Positions 17,485 through 25,678 are shown, numbered from the stretch's first letter. The stretch: 48,165 nucleotides of DNA from Flavobacteriales bacterium (GCA_018401455.1 JAGYKU010000017.1:1-48165); one strand, 5' to 3'. Notes: generated from the sequence alone by a model not told the origin. Program-made: numbers and translations.

Positions 17485-18381
17485 ATGATTAAAGATTCAC
17501 CATTACAAAAAATATATCTTCCGCTATTTCAGGAAAAAAATGTTTCTGTTTTTATAAAAAGAGATGATGAAATTCACGATATCATCAGCGGAAATAAATG
17601 GCGAAAACTCAAATACAATATTGATTTTGTTTTAAAAAACGCTTTCAAAGGCATTATCACATTTGGCGGGGCACATTCCAATCACCTTAGTGCTACTTCA
17701 TTTCTTTGTAAGAATCACAACTTGGAATCTATTGCCATTGTTAGAGGAGATGAAGATGCTCCTAAAAGTGAAACGTTATTGTTTTGTGAAAGTCAAAATA
17801 CAAAATTGATTTTTGAAAACCGAACTGCTTACAGAGTCAAAAATTCCGAGACTTATTTAAGTCAATTGCAACGACAATATCCAGAATATTATATCATACC
17901 AGAAGGTGGTGCCAATACTTTGGGTGTAAAAGGTTGCGAAGAAATTGTGTCAGAAATTGACATCGATTTTGATTACATTTCTATAGATTGTGGTACTGGA
18001 GCAACTTTAGCAGGAATGGTTAGAAAACTAAAACCACATCAAAAAGTCATTGGTGTGCAAGTACTCAAAGGAAAAGATTTTATATCTGAAGAAGTTCAAA
18101 AATGGAGTCCAGGGTGCAATCAGTTTGAAATTTGGACAGGCTACCATTTTGGAGGATATGCCAAATACCATGAAGAACTTATCCATTTTATGCAATGGTT
18201 TTATGCAGAAACAAAAATAAAATTAGATCCGATATATACTGCAAAACAATTTTTTTCTGTCTTTGACCAAATCAAAAAAGGATATTTTCCTGAAGGCTCG
18301 AGCATCGTTTTAGTTCATTCTGGGGGCTTGCAAGGCATCGCTGGTTTTGAAAAAAGATATGGGGTTGAATTATTTGGATAA
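17485..18381 (+). CDS. PLP-dependent ACC deaminase / D-cysteine desulfhydrase-like enzyme
   Basis: 298 aa, fold-type II PLP enzyme. The cofactor lysine is Lys41 in SGNKWRKLKYN (the family motif is GGNKxRKLE), followed by FGGAHSNHLSAT, the substrate-binding loop, and a Gly-rich phosphate-binding loop (SIDCGTGATLAGM). The C-terminus VLVHSGGLQG is also typical. It splits either 1-aminocyclopropane-1-carboxylate or D-cysteine to a keto acid and ammonia (plus sulfide for D-cysteine); these activities are hard to separate by sequence, and D-cysteine desulfhydrase is the more common true activity outside plant-associated bacteria. It stands apart from its neighbours, and the repeat-rich spacer follows. 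Confidence 0.88.
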   Translation: MIKDSPLQKIYLPLFQEKNVSVFIKRDDEIHDIISGNKWRKLKYNIDFVLKNAFKGIITFGGAHSNHLSATSFLCKNHNLESIAIVRGDEDAPKSETLLFCESQNTKLIFENRTAYRVKNSETYLSQLQRQYPEYYIIPEGGANTLGVKGCEEIVSEIDIDFDYISIDCGTGATLAGMVRKLKPHQKVIGVQVLKGKDFISEEVQKWSPGCNQFEIWTGYHFGGYAKYHEELIHFMQWFYAETKIKLDPIYTAKQFFSVFDQIKKGYFPEGSSIVLVHSGGLQGIAGFEKRYGVELFG

Positions 18382-18988
18382 TGAGATTCTAGAGTCTAGA
18401 TTCTAGACGCTAGACGCTAGATATAGCGATATAAGACTTTGTGATGATAAGAGAAGATGATTTGTCATATCGTTTTCGTTTGTCATGTCGACCTCCGCAG
18501 CTGCGGAGGAGACATCTGTAATTTTGTTTTGATGTAATAATTTAGATTCGAGACTTCTCCATTTTAGAATTCCCTATCGGTCATTCTTCCAGTCGAAGTG
18601 ACAAGTGATTTTATTTATCATATCGAGTAACCACTTTTTTTAAAACAGCATTAGTTAAAATGAATTAATTATCATTGTTTTTGTCACTTCGACCGGAGTG
18701 GAGAAGTCTGTTTTTTATAAGTTGAAAATCTGAAGGCAAAAGATGCTAGACATCGGACATAAGACGTTGTACCTTGCACAATAAAAAATCTTTTGTCTTA
18801 TCGTCTTTTGTCTTTTGTCTTTTTGTCTTGAATCTTTTAGTCTTTATAATAAAAAACAATTGAACTTTAAGGAAAATCTTTGTCGAATTAAAAGCGATTT
18901 TAATCTTCTATTCAAAGATTTTGGTAGAATTTAATGCGTTATGTCGAATATTATTTGGATATTAGCAGAACCAATGAAAATTTGATAC
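18382..18988. repeat. Repeat-rich non-coding spacer
   Basis: 607 bp without a credible gene. It begins with short tandem words of the form CTAGA/GCTAGAC (18383-18423), carries three copies of a dispersed palindromic element (18481-18518, 18551-18605, 18681-18709; described separately), and ends with a pyrimidine-rich run of GTCTTTT-like units at 18787-18846. The last ~140 bp before the SiaC-like gene are plain AT-rich sequence, with only a one-mismatch -7 box (AATCTTTG, 18875-18882). Confidence 0.8.
18481..18709. repeat. Cluster of three REP/BIME-like palindromic elements
   Basis: The core reads TTGTCA-nn-TCGACC, a short variable middle, then GGAGA-nn-TCT. Copy 1 (18481-18518) is forward and its middle is an 18-bp perfect palindrome (18492-18509). 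Copy 2 (18551-18605) is inverted, with the two ends further apart. Copy 3 (18681-18709) is forward. The same element recurs five times at 26571-26815. No protein-coding content. Confidence 0.75.
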
Positions 18989-19390
18989 ATGGAATCACTA
19001 TTAATTGAACCAACAGCAACTACTCCCAAAATTGACTTTAATGTAGAAACAGGAGTTTTTACTATTGAAGGAAAAGCGATAGATAATGATGCTGAACAAT
19101 TTTTCAAACCAGTTTTGGAGTGGCTTGGAGATTACCTCAAAAATCCAGCACCTAAGACAGCGGTTTCTATCAAACTAGATTACTTCAATATCTCTTCTAG
19201 CAAAAGAATTTTATTTATGTTTTACAAACTCAATGAACTTTTGGAAACAGGTTCAGACGTATCTGTAAAATGGCATTACCAAGCAGACGAAGACGATATG
19301 TTTGAAGTAGGTCAAGACTTTGCGTTTATGGTGAAAATTCCATTTGAGTTTTGTGAATACTCACATTTCGACAAAGTAGCTATTGCTTAA
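18989..19390 (+). CDS. SiaC-family (DUF1987) regulatory protein
   Basis: 133 aa, about the usual length. The N-terminal pattern ESLLIEPTATTPKIDFN and the core VSIKLDYFNISSSKRILFMF are those of SiaC/DUF1987 proteins. In Pseudomonas, SiaC binds a diguanylate cyclase (SiaD) and is switched by phosphorylation of a Thr (Thr68 as I recall) in a YFNTSSSK-like motif by SiaB. Here residue 68 is Ile (YFNISSSK), so that exact switch appears absent, though Ser69-71 are nearby. No SiaA, SiaB or SiaD-like gene is in the window. A 58-bp gap with its own promoter separates it from the next small gene. The ATG at 18989 fits the family start. Confidence 0.82.
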   Translation: MESLLIEPTATTPKIDFNVETGVFTIEGKAIDNDAEQFFKPVLEWLGDYLKNPAPKTAVSIKLDYFNISSSKRILFMFYKLNELLETGSDVSVKWHYQADEDDMFEVGQDFAFMVKIPFEFCEYSHFDKVAIA

Positions 19391-19410
19391 TTACTTTTTA
19401 CTTTTTTTTA

Positions 19411-19440
19411 TTGTTTTATGATTTTGGGTTTGTAACTTTG
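19411..19440 (+). promoter_or_regulatory. Bacteroidota promoter before the 82-aa gene
   Basis: TTG at 19411-19413, a 19-bp spacer, then TAACTTTG at 19433-19440, both matching the consensus. Only 8 nt separate the box from the TTG start codon at 19449, so the message would have almost no leader. Confidence 0.65.
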
Positions 19441-19448
19441 CAAAAGTT

Positions 19449-19697
19449 TTGCGAACAGTAACTAAAATACCACATCCCAAATTGGATATAAGTATTTTCC
19501 TAAGAGAAAATAAATATATCGTAAAAATCGTGCTTGATCAGTACGAGCAAATCTACAGATTGAACGCCCCTGATGTTTCAGGAATGGAAGACATGGAAAA
19601 ATTAGTTTCCGATGAATTTTTAGAAAAAGTATGGATGCGTTTTGTAGAAATGGGAAAAGATTTTGGTGAAGCATTTAGAAACATAAATACCTATTAA
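19449..19697 (+). CDS. Small conserved-looking protein of unknown function
   Basis: 82 aa from a TTG at 19449; the first in-frame ATG is far inside the protein, so TTG is the best start. The N-terminal half looks like a beta sheet (KLDISIFLRENKYIVKIVLDQYEQIYRL) and the C-terminal half like an amphipathic helix (KLVSDEFLEKVWMRFVEMGKDFGEAF). No family recognised and no signal peptide, so it is probably cytoplasmic. It lies 20 bp before the OmpH-like gene and is probably co-transcribed with it and the DUF4924-like gene. Codon use looks like that of its neighbours. Confidence 0.65.
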   Translation: MRTVTKIPHPKLDISIFLRENKYIVKIVLDQYEQIYRLNAPDVSGMEDMEKLVSDEFLEKVWMRFVEMGKDFGEAFRNINTY

Positions 19698-19717
19698 TTC
19701 AATCAACAGATAATAAA

Positions 19718-20350
19718 ATGGATGTTAAAAAACTAACTATTATAAATGTAGTTCTTTTTGTATTAGTAATTGTACTTTTTGTATTACACTTTACAAGCCA
19801 AACAAACGAAAGTTCGAAATCAGAAAATTCTACCTCAGTTTCTAATGACGGTTCAGTTTCAAATAATATTTTGGATTCTAATGGAGCAAAAATTGCTTGG
19901 GCCAACGGAGATTCTGTTGGAAAATATTATGATTTAGCCATAAAAATGCAGAAATCATTATCAGAACAACAAACTACAGCAGAAAAAGCCTTAGAAGATA
20001 TGTATGTCAAATTTGAGAAAAAATACAATGCATTTCAAAAAGAAGCGCCTATTTTAGGAAATACTGAATTGCAAATGAAGCAACAAGAATTGCAGCAAAT
20101 GCAACAAAACTTAGCCCAAGAAGAACAAAAACTACAAGTTCAATTACAACAAAATGCTCAAATGGCAAATTTGAGTTATTTGGATATGACAGAAGAATTT
20201 ATGCAAGAAATAGGACAAAGATTAGGGTATGATTATGTTATTTCTTATCAACTTGGAGGACAAGTAATATATGCAAATCCTAATCACGACATTACAGAAC
20301 AAATCATCAAGGAACTGAATCAAGCCTACGCTAATCTAGGAGAGAACTAA
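19718..20350 (+). CDS. OmpH/Skp-family protein with N-terminal membrane anchor
   Basis: 210 aa. An N-terminal hydrophobic segment (IINVVLFVLVIVLFVLHF) without a clear cleavage site is followed by a Ser/Asn-rich linker, then AKIAWANGDSVGKYYDL, which corresponds to the first strand of Skp-like chaperones. A long Gln/Glu-rich coiled coil comes next (about residues 75-150, with a run of LQQMQQNLAQEEQKLQVQLQ), then the closing strand and helix (GYDYVISYQLGGQVIYANP, DITEQIIKELNQAY). Skp/OmpH proteins are periplasmic holdase chaperones for outer-membrane proteins. This member is probably tethered to the inner membrane rather than soluble. Confidence 0.82.
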   Translation: MDVKKLTIINVVLFVLVIVLFVLHFTSQTNESSKSENSTSVSNDGSVSNNILDSNGAKIAWANGDSVGKYYDLAIKMQKSLSEQQTTAEKALEDMYVKFEKKYNAFQKEAPILGNTELQMKQQELQQMQQNLAQEEQKLQVQLQQNAQMANLSYLDMTEEFMQEIGQRLGYDYVISYQLGGQVIYANPNHDITEQIIKELNQAYANLGEN

Positions 20351-20358
20351 ACACAATT

Positions 20359-20895
20359 ATGTATATATCTCGACAAAAAAAAGAGGAAAATATAGCAGAA
20401 TATGTGCTCTACATGTGGCAAATTGAAGATGTGGTAAGAGCTTGTGGTTTTGAAATAGACAAAATCTCCACTTTTATTATAGACCAGCAAGAACTTTCAG
20501 ATGCTCAAAAATCAGAATTAAATGAATGGTATGTTTCGCTCATTCAAAAGATGAAACTACAAAGAATTGAAAAAGTAGGGCACCTTTATGAAGTAAATGA
20601 TGTGATTATGGAAATGACTTATTTGCATAATTCTCTATTAGAGTACTACAAAGATGAAAAGTACGCCAAAATCTATTCTTTTGCAGAACAGTTTTTGGAA
20701 GAGTTTAAAAAAGTTTCCAATAATCCCAATGCTTCCAATATTGAAGTTTTTTTTAATGCTTTGTATGCAAAACTCATTCTTAAAATACAAGGAAAAGAAA
20801 TAAGCGATGGCACTTCTGAGGCATTCGAAGCTTTTACCAATGTATTAGCATATCTTTCTGCAAAGTACAACAAGATGAAAAAAGGAGAATTATAA
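20359..20895 (+). CDS. DUF4924-like protein
   Basis: 178 aa and mainly helical. The N-terminus (ISRQKKEENIAEYVLYMWQI, then EDVVRACGFEID) matches my recollection of the Bacteroidota-specific DUF4924 family, whose function is unknown. No signal peptide or membrane segment, so cytoplasmic. It starts 8 bp after the OmpH-like gene and so very probably belongs to the same transcript. The next gene downstream is acpP, 123 bp away with its own promoter-like sequence, so a functional tie to fatty-acid synthesis is not shown. Confidence 0.75.
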   Translation: MYISRQKKEENIAEYVLYMWQIEDVVRACGFEIDKISTFIIDQQELSDAQKSELNEWYVSLIQKMKLQRIEKVGHLYEVNDVIMEMTYLHNSLLEYYKDEKYAKIYSFAEQFLEEFKKVSNNPNASNIEVFFNALYAKLILKIQGKEISDGTSEAFEAFTNVLAYLSAKYNKMKKGEL

Positions 20896-20956
20896 AACAT
20901 TAAACATAAAAAAACATAATATTTTGCAAATTGGGGATAACTTTCCTTAAAAGAAT

Positions 20957-20987
20957 TTTGCAGGGTTGATGAAAAGTATTTTATTTG
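20957..20987 (+). promoter_or_regulatory. Likely promoter of acpP-fabF-rnc
   Basis: TTTG at 20957-20960, a 19-bp spacer and TTTATTTG at 20980-20987 (one mismatch to TAnnTTTG), 31 nt before the acpP ATG. Confidence 0.45.
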
Positions 20988-21018
20988 CAAGTTGAAATAA
21001 TCATTAAAAAAAGAAAAA

Positions 21019-21252
21019 ATGTCAGACGTAAAATCAAGAGTAATCTCAATTATCGTAGATAAATTGGGTGTTGACGAAGGAGAAGTAACTCTAGAAGCAA
21101 GTTTCACAAATGATCTAGGAGCAGATTCTTTGGACACAGTTGAACTTATTATGGAATTTGAAAAAGAATTTAACATCGCTATCCCAGATGATCAAGCGGA
21201 AAACATCCAAACGGTTGGTGAAGCTGTGAGTTATATTGAAAAAAACATGTAA
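21019..21252 (+). CDS. acpP: Acyl carrier protein
   Basis: 77 aa, the standard length. The phosphopantetheine attachment site is Ser37 in the DSL motif ([15 protein letters not shown]). The protein is acidic and helical. It carries growing acyl chains in type II fatty-acid synthesis. fabF follows after 24 bp, the usual arrangement, and rnc after that. Confidence 0.97.
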   Translation: MSDVKSRVISIIVDKLGVDEGEVTLEASFTNDLGADSLDTVELIMEFEKEFNIAIPDDQAENIQTVGEAVSYIEKNM

Positions 21253-21276
21253 TCAATCATTATTGCTAAAAGTTTT

Positions 21277-22530
21277 ATGAGTAAGAGAAGAGTAGTTGTA
21301 ACAGGAATGGGAGCATTGACTCCAATAGGAAATTCATTAGATGAATTTTGGAAAAATTTAGTAAATGGTGTGAGCGGAGCTGCGCCTATTACCAAGTTTG
21401 ATTCAAGCCTGTTTAAAACACAATTCGCTTGTGAAGTAAAAAACTTTAATGTTGAGGATCTTATTGAAAGAAAAGAGGCAAGGAAACTTGACCTCTTTTC
21501 TCAATATGCTATGTTTTCTTCTATTGAAGCAATAAATGATGCAGGTTTTGATTTAGAAAAATTAAACTTAGATCGTTGCGGTGTTGTTTGGGGATCTGGA
21601 ATAGGAGGTCTAGGAACATTCCAAGAGGAATGTTTTACTTATGCCAACGGTGATGGAACTCCTCGATTCAACCCTTTCTTTATTCCTAAAATGATTGTAG
21701 ATATTGCTGCTGGTCATATTTCTATGAAATTTGGATTTAGAGGACCTAATTATGTCACAGTTTCTGCATGTGCGTCAGCTACAAATGCTTTGATAGATTC
21801 ATTGATGTTGATTCAATTAGGAAAAGCTGACGTAATTGTTTCTGGAGGTTCAGAAGCAGCAGTAAATATTGCTGGAATCGGAGGTTTCAATGCTTTAAAA
21901 GCTTTGTCAACTCGAAATGACGACCCTACTCGAGCTTCAAGACCTTTTGACAAAACTAGAGATGGTTTTGTGTTAGGAGAAGGTTCTGGAGCTTTAATTC
22001 TTGAAGAATTAGAACATGCAAAAGCCAGAGGTGCTAAAATCTACGCTGAAGTTGTAGGTGGAGGGCTTTCTGCAGATGCTTATCACTTAACAGCACCACA
22101 CCCTGATGGATTGGGCGCTATAAGTGTAATGAGAGCTGCACTAGATGATGCTCAAATGAATCCTGATGATATTGATTATGTAAATGTACACGGTACTTCT
22201 ACACCATTAGGTGATATTGCTGAAACTAAAGCAATCAAAGAAGTATTTGGACAACACGCGTATAATCTAAATATTAGTTCTACAAAATCAATGACGGGTC
22301 ACTTATTAGGTGCTGCCGGAGCTATTGAAGCAATTGCTTGTGTAAAAGCAGTTCAAGAAGATATTGTTCCCCCTACAATTAATTTTGAAGTAGAAGATGA
22401 AGAAATTGATTACAAATTGAATTTCACTTTTCACAAAGCACAAAAAAGAGAAGTGAGAGCCGCATTATGTAATACATTTGGATTTGGTGGTCACAATACA
22501 TCTATTATTGTAAAAAAATACAATGCGTAA
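21277..22530 (+). CDS. fabF: 3-oxoacyl-[ACP] synthase II
   Basis: 417 aa. KAS II extends acyl-ACP by condensation with malonyl-ACP. The Cys-His-His triad is visible: Cys165 in VSACASATN, His305 in NVHGTSTPLGD and His342 in STKSMTGHLLGAAG. The N-terminal RRVVVTGMGALTPIGN and C-terminal NTFGFGGHNTSII are typical. Length and order of motifs are normal. It overlaps the start of rnc by 8 bp, suggesting coupled translation. Confidence 0.97.
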   Translation: MSKRRVVVTGMGALTPIGNSLDEFWKNLVNGVSGAAPITKFDSSLFKTQFACEVKNFNVEDLIERKEARKLDLFSQYAMFSSIEAINDAGFDLEKLNLDRCGVVWGSGIGGLGTFQEECFTYANGDGTPRFNPFFIPKMIVDIAAGHISMKFGFRGPNYVTVSACASATNALIDSLMLIQLGKADVIVSGGSEAAVNIAGIGGFNALKALSTRNDDPTRASRPFDKTRDGFVLGEGSGALILEELEHAKARGAKIYAEVVGGGLSADAYHLTAPHPDGLGAISVMRAALDDAQMNPDDIDYVNVHGTSTPLGDIAETKAIKEVFGQHAYNLNISSTKSMTGHLLGAAGAIEAIACVKAVQEDIVPPTINFEVEDEEIDYKLNFTFHKAQKREVRAALCNTFGFGGHNTSIIVKKYNA

Positions 22531-23251
22531 ATACTTACTTTTCGGTCATAAATTTTCGGATCGAGAAAAACAAGTGGATTATTTTATTAAAACTAGTTTT
22601 GGAATTCGACCCAAAAACATCAATTTGTATGTTCAGTCGTTAACCCATAAATCTGTACAAACCGAAAAGTTAGAAGGAGATAATAATGAAAGGCTTGAGT
22701 TCTTAGGCGATGCATTATTGAGTGCTATAGTTGCAGAAATTTTATACCTTAAATTTCCGAAAAAATCTGAGGGCGAACTCACCCAAATGAGGGCTAGAAT
22801 TGTAAGTAGAGAAAATCTAAATTCTATAGGTGAAAAACTCGGACTTGAACCACTCATCGATTATCAAAAATCAAAAAACAAATTTAATTCATTACTCGGA
22901 AATGCCTTCGAATCTATAATTGGCGCATTATATTTAGATCATGGTTATAAAATAACTAGAAAAATTTTGCGGAAAAATATTTTCAACGAACTTTTTAATT
23001 TTGATGAAGTTGTGCAACAAAATATAGATTTCAAAAGTCAACTCATCATTCAATGCCAGAAAAATAAACAAGATATAACATTTGAAATGCTTGAAGAAAT
23101 TCAAGAAGATAATGGTGGTGTTTCTTTTGTGATGGCGATTCTCATTGATGGTGTAGAAAAAGCAAAAGCGAAAGGTGCTACCAAACGAAAAGCAGAACAA
23201 AAAGCAGCGAAACAAATTCTTTCAGGTTTGATTTCTGTATCATCAAACTAA
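22523..23251 (+). CDS. rnc: Ribonuclease III
   Basis: 242 aa. RNase III cuts double-stranded RNA in rRNA and mRNA processing. The signature NNERLEFLGDALLS is at about residues 54-67 (catalytic Glu/Asp), with the second acidic site in NAFESIIGALYLDHG. A dsRNA-binding domain occupies about residues 168-236 (SQLIIQCQKNKQDITFEM to KRKAEQKAAKQIL). The ATG lies inside the end of fabF (8-bp overlap). The acpP-fabF-rnc order is a widespread one. Confidence 0.96.
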   Translation: MRKYLLFGHKFSDREKQVDYFIKTSFGIRPKNINLYVQSLTHKSVQTEKLEGDNNERLEFLGDALLSAIVAEILYLKFPKKSEGELTQMRARIVSRENLNSIGEKLGLEPLIDYQKSKNKFNSLLGNAFESIIGALYLDHGYKITRKILRKNIFNELFNFDEVVQQNIDFKSQLIIQCQKNKQDITFEMLEEIQEDNGGVSFVMAILIDGVEKAKAKGATKRKAEQKAAKQILSGLISVSSN

Positions 23252-23365
23252 GAAAGTCGATTTCCAAATATTCTTTCCAAAAAACCATTGTTAATTACAA
23301 TATTAAGTTTTTGATTTCATAAAATATATTAAGTCTAATTTTGTAATAGAAATAATTGTATCAAT

Positions 23366-24478
23366 TTGAAAATAGGTATTCCCGAAATATTACTCATTGC
23401 AACAGGATTTTTTTTTCTGATTCAACTTCTTTATTTTCTATTCTTCTTTTTAAGAATGACAGTTAAAGGGAAAAGAGAATCAGAATCAAATGAATTGAAA
23501 CCAGTTTCTATAATTATTTGTGCTAGAAACGAAGAGCAAAATCTTATGCAATATCTTCCTTTGGTTTTGGAGCAAGACTATCCAGAGTTTCAAGTAGTTT
23601 TGGTAAATGACAGAAGTTGGGACGAAACCTGGGATGTGATGGAAGCCTTTTCATTAAAGCATCCCAAAATTAAATTAGTGAATATTCCTGAAAACGGTAA
23701 AGATGGTTATGCAAAAAAATATGCACTCACTTTAGGTGTAAAAGCGGCAAAATATGACCAACTTATTTTTATCGATGCAGACTGTTATCCCGTTTCAAAG
23801 AACTGGTTAAAAGAAATGGCGTCTAAATTTTCAACTCAAAAGAAAATTGTACTAGGGGCTGGAGGATTTGTTGCTAAAAAAGGGTTTGCCAACAAACTAA
23901 TAAGATATGATGCTTGCAATATTGCATTACAGTACTTGTCATTTGCCAAAGCGGGTGTCCCATATATGGGTGTTGGCAGAAATTTAGGATATAAAAATGA
24001 ATTATACGATAGTGTGAGAGGATTCAAAAGTCATTATCATATTGCTTCTGGTGATGATGATTTATTTGTAAATGAAACCGCTAACAGCAAAAATGTTGCG
24101 ATTTGTTTTGGTTCAGAATCTATTACTTTATCTCAACCCAAACCCACTCTAAAAACTTGGAGAATTCAAAAAAGAAGACATCTTACTACTGGAAAACATT
24201 ACAAAACTATTCATAAGTTTCTTTTAGGACTATTTCCTTTAAGTTATCTGTTTTTTCTGCCATTAGCGATTGTTACTTCAATTATATATCCACTTTGGTA
24301 CATCCCTGTTGCGATGATTTTAGTTAGAATAATTTTGCAATATATTGCAAGTTATCGAGTGTTTAAAACGATGAAATCAAAAGATATTGTATTTTTAATA
24401 CCGTTTTTTGAAATAATAATGCTATATTTAAATCCGTATTTATATTTTACCAATAAAAGATACGACAAATTACGTTGA
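23366..24478 (+). CDS. Membrane-bound family 2 glycosyltransferase
   Basis: 370 aa from a TTG at 23366. An N-terminal membrane segment (about residues 8-30) is followed by a GT-A fold: KPVSIIICARNEEQNL (about 46-60), VVLVNDRSWDET, the DxD metal motif in FIDADCYPVS (about 135-143), GDDDLFVNET and a QKRRH motif like the Q-x-x-R-W of processive enzymes. The C-terminus has two or three membrane segments. It probably transfers a nucleotide-sugar residue to a lipid or growing glycan at the inner membrane; the product cannot be inferred. Five bp separate it from the sigma-factor gene. A near-consensus -7 box (TAATTTTTG) lies about 20 nt before the start. Confidence 0.85.
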   Translation: MKIGIPEILLIATGFFFLIQLLYFLFFFLRMTVKGKRESESNELKPVSIIICARNEEQNLMQYLPLVLEQDYPEFQVVLVNDRSWDETWDVMEAFSLKHPKIKLVNIPENGKDGYAKKYALTLGVKAAKYDQLIFIDADCYPVSKNWLKEMASKFSTQKKIVLGAGGFVAKKGFANKLIRYDACNIALQYLSFAKAGVPYMGVGRNLGYKNELYDSVRGFKSHYHIASGDDDLFVNETANSKNVAICFGSESITLSQPKPTLKTWRIQKRRHLTTGKHYKTIHKFLLGLFPLSYLFFLPLAIVTSIIYPLWYIPVAMILVRIILQYIASYRVFKTMKSKDIVFLIPFFEIIMLYLNPYLYFTNKRYDKLR

Positions 24479-24483
24479 TAATT

Positions 24484-25104
24484 ATGAGTGAAGAACTTCC
24501 AGACATTAGTCATTTATCAGACAAAGCCAAACACGATTTTGGTTTGGTGCAACGTGCAGTTCACCAAAGAGATCAAAAAGCTTTTGCTGAGTTGATGGAT
24601 CGATACAAAGATTCTGTTTATTTTATGCTGCTCAAAATGGTCAACAATTCTGATGATGCAGATGACTTGACTATTGAAGCTTTTGGTAAAGCATTCAACA
24701 GACTTTCTCAATATACTCCCAACTTTGCTTTTAGTACTTGGCTTTTCAAAATCGCTTCTAACAATTGTATTGACTTCCTTCGCAAGAAAAAGAAAAATGT
24801 ATTGTCGCTCGATAATAGATACAACAATGATGATGGCGACTCTTTGATGATAGAATTACAATCCGAAAATCTAAATCCAGAACAAGAAGCCATCAAGGAG
24901 CAAAAGTTAATCATTATGAGAGAAGTCGTCACAAGACTTAAACCAAGATACAGAATGCTCATCGAAATGCGCTATTTTCAAGAATTAAGTTACGATGAAA
25001 TTGCTGAAAAACTCGATTTACCTTTAGGAACAGTAAAAGCACAACTTTTTAGAGCACGAGATTTTCTTTATAACTTACTCAAAAACACTAAAGACGGAAT
25101 ATAA
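24484..25104 (+). CDS. ECF-like sigma-70 family RNA polymerase sigma factor
   Basis: 206 aa from the ATG at 24484; the frame is open to a TTG at 24475, which overlaps the upstream stop and adds only three residues. Region 2 is visible (DRYKDSVYFMLLKMVNNSDD, then ADDLTIEAFGKAF and FSTWLFKIASNNCIDFLR), followed by a linker and region 4 (YRMLIEMRYFQELSYDEIAE, then LPLGTVKAQLFRARDFL). No anti-sigma factor or FecR-like gene lies next to it, so its control is not shown. It is probably co-transcribed with the glycosyltransferase. Target promoters unknown. Confidence 0.9.
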   Translation: MSEELPDISHLSDKAKHDFGLVQRAVHQRDQKAFAELMDRYKDSVYFMLLKMVNNSDDADDLTIEAFGKAFNRLSQYTPNFAFSTWLFKIASNNCIDFLRKKKKNVLSLDNRYNNDDGDSLMIELQSENLNPEQEAIKEQKLIIMREVVTRLKPRYRMLIEMRYFQELSYDEIAEKLDLPLGTVKAQLFRARDFLYNLLKNTKDGI

Positions 25105-25117
25105 CAATTAGTTAAAT

Positions 25118-25296
25118 AGTTAAATAGTTGATTTGTTTATTGGTTGATATACTATGAGCTAACCACTAAGAGCCAAAAACTAACCCCTAAAAACTTACCC
25201 CTAACTGCCAATCCCTAAGAGCTAAGAGCCAACCACTAAGAGCTAACCCCTAAGAGCTAAGAGCTAACTGCCAATCACTAAGAGCTAAGAGCTAAT
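25118..25296. repeat. Degenerate tandem repeat of CTAAGAGCTAA-like words
   Basis: Between the sigma-factor gene and the HIRAN gene the spacer is made almost wholly of short words such as CTAAGAGCTAA, AACCACTAAGAGC, AACCCCTAA and AACTGCCAATC in varying order. There is no coding potential. The convergent genes on either side would both be transcribed into it, but no hairpin terminator is evident. Confidence 0.7.
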
Positions 25297-25301
25297 AACT
25301 A

Positions 25302-25652
25302 CTACGGCATAACGTGAACTTCGATATCTAATTCAGAAAGCGGTTTGAATTTCTCTTTACTCAACCCTTTTACAGTAGCATTGATGACACTTCCTTCTTT
25401 AATCAATCTCTGAATCATTCCGCTTGTCTTTTTGGAAATATAACCAAGTTTGAAGCCTCCGAAATAAACAGCCAAAGCATCATTGTCCCAAAATCTGTCT
25501 TCATCTTTTTGTACTGTGAGTTTCGTTCCTTTCTGTAATTTATGGTAGATATAAATCATATCGTGATGCGCCAATTCTGCTACGTGTGTTAGAATTCCCA
25601 TTACTGGCAGTGGGTGAATAGCGTTTTGTGAAGTGATGTTTAAATTTCTCAT
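25302..25652 (-). CDS. Stand-alone HIRAN-domain protein
   Basis: 116 aa. The pattern KLQKGTKLTVQKDEDRFWDN, then DALAVYFGGFKLGYI and the basic/hydrophobic ending (MIQRLIKEGSVINATVKGL) is that of a HIRAN domain, which in larger helicases binds DNA ends. Here there is nothing else but about 35 N-terminal residues. It begins 26 bp after the 103-aa gene on the same strand and is probably co-transcribed. It may bind DNA or a damaged end, but a bare HIRAN protein has no established role that I know. Confidence 0.78.
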   Translation of the reverse strand: MRNLNITSQNAIHPLPVMGILTHVAELAHHDMIYIYHKLQKGTKLTVQKDEDRFWDNDALAVYFGGFKLGYISKKTSGMIQRLIKEGSVINATVKGLSKEKFKPLSELDIEVHVMP

Positions 25653-25678
25653 AATATATTTTTTTTTAAAAGTTGGTA

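Noticed and set aside
18382..18988. Hidden CRISPR array or tRNA gene
   Set aside because: Repeats are few, unevenly spaced and alternate in orientation; no cloverleaf or conserved tRNA ends were found.
24475..24483. TTG start for the sigma factor overlapping the glycosyltransferase stop
   Set aside because: It adds only three residues; the ATG at 24484 gives a more usual start.
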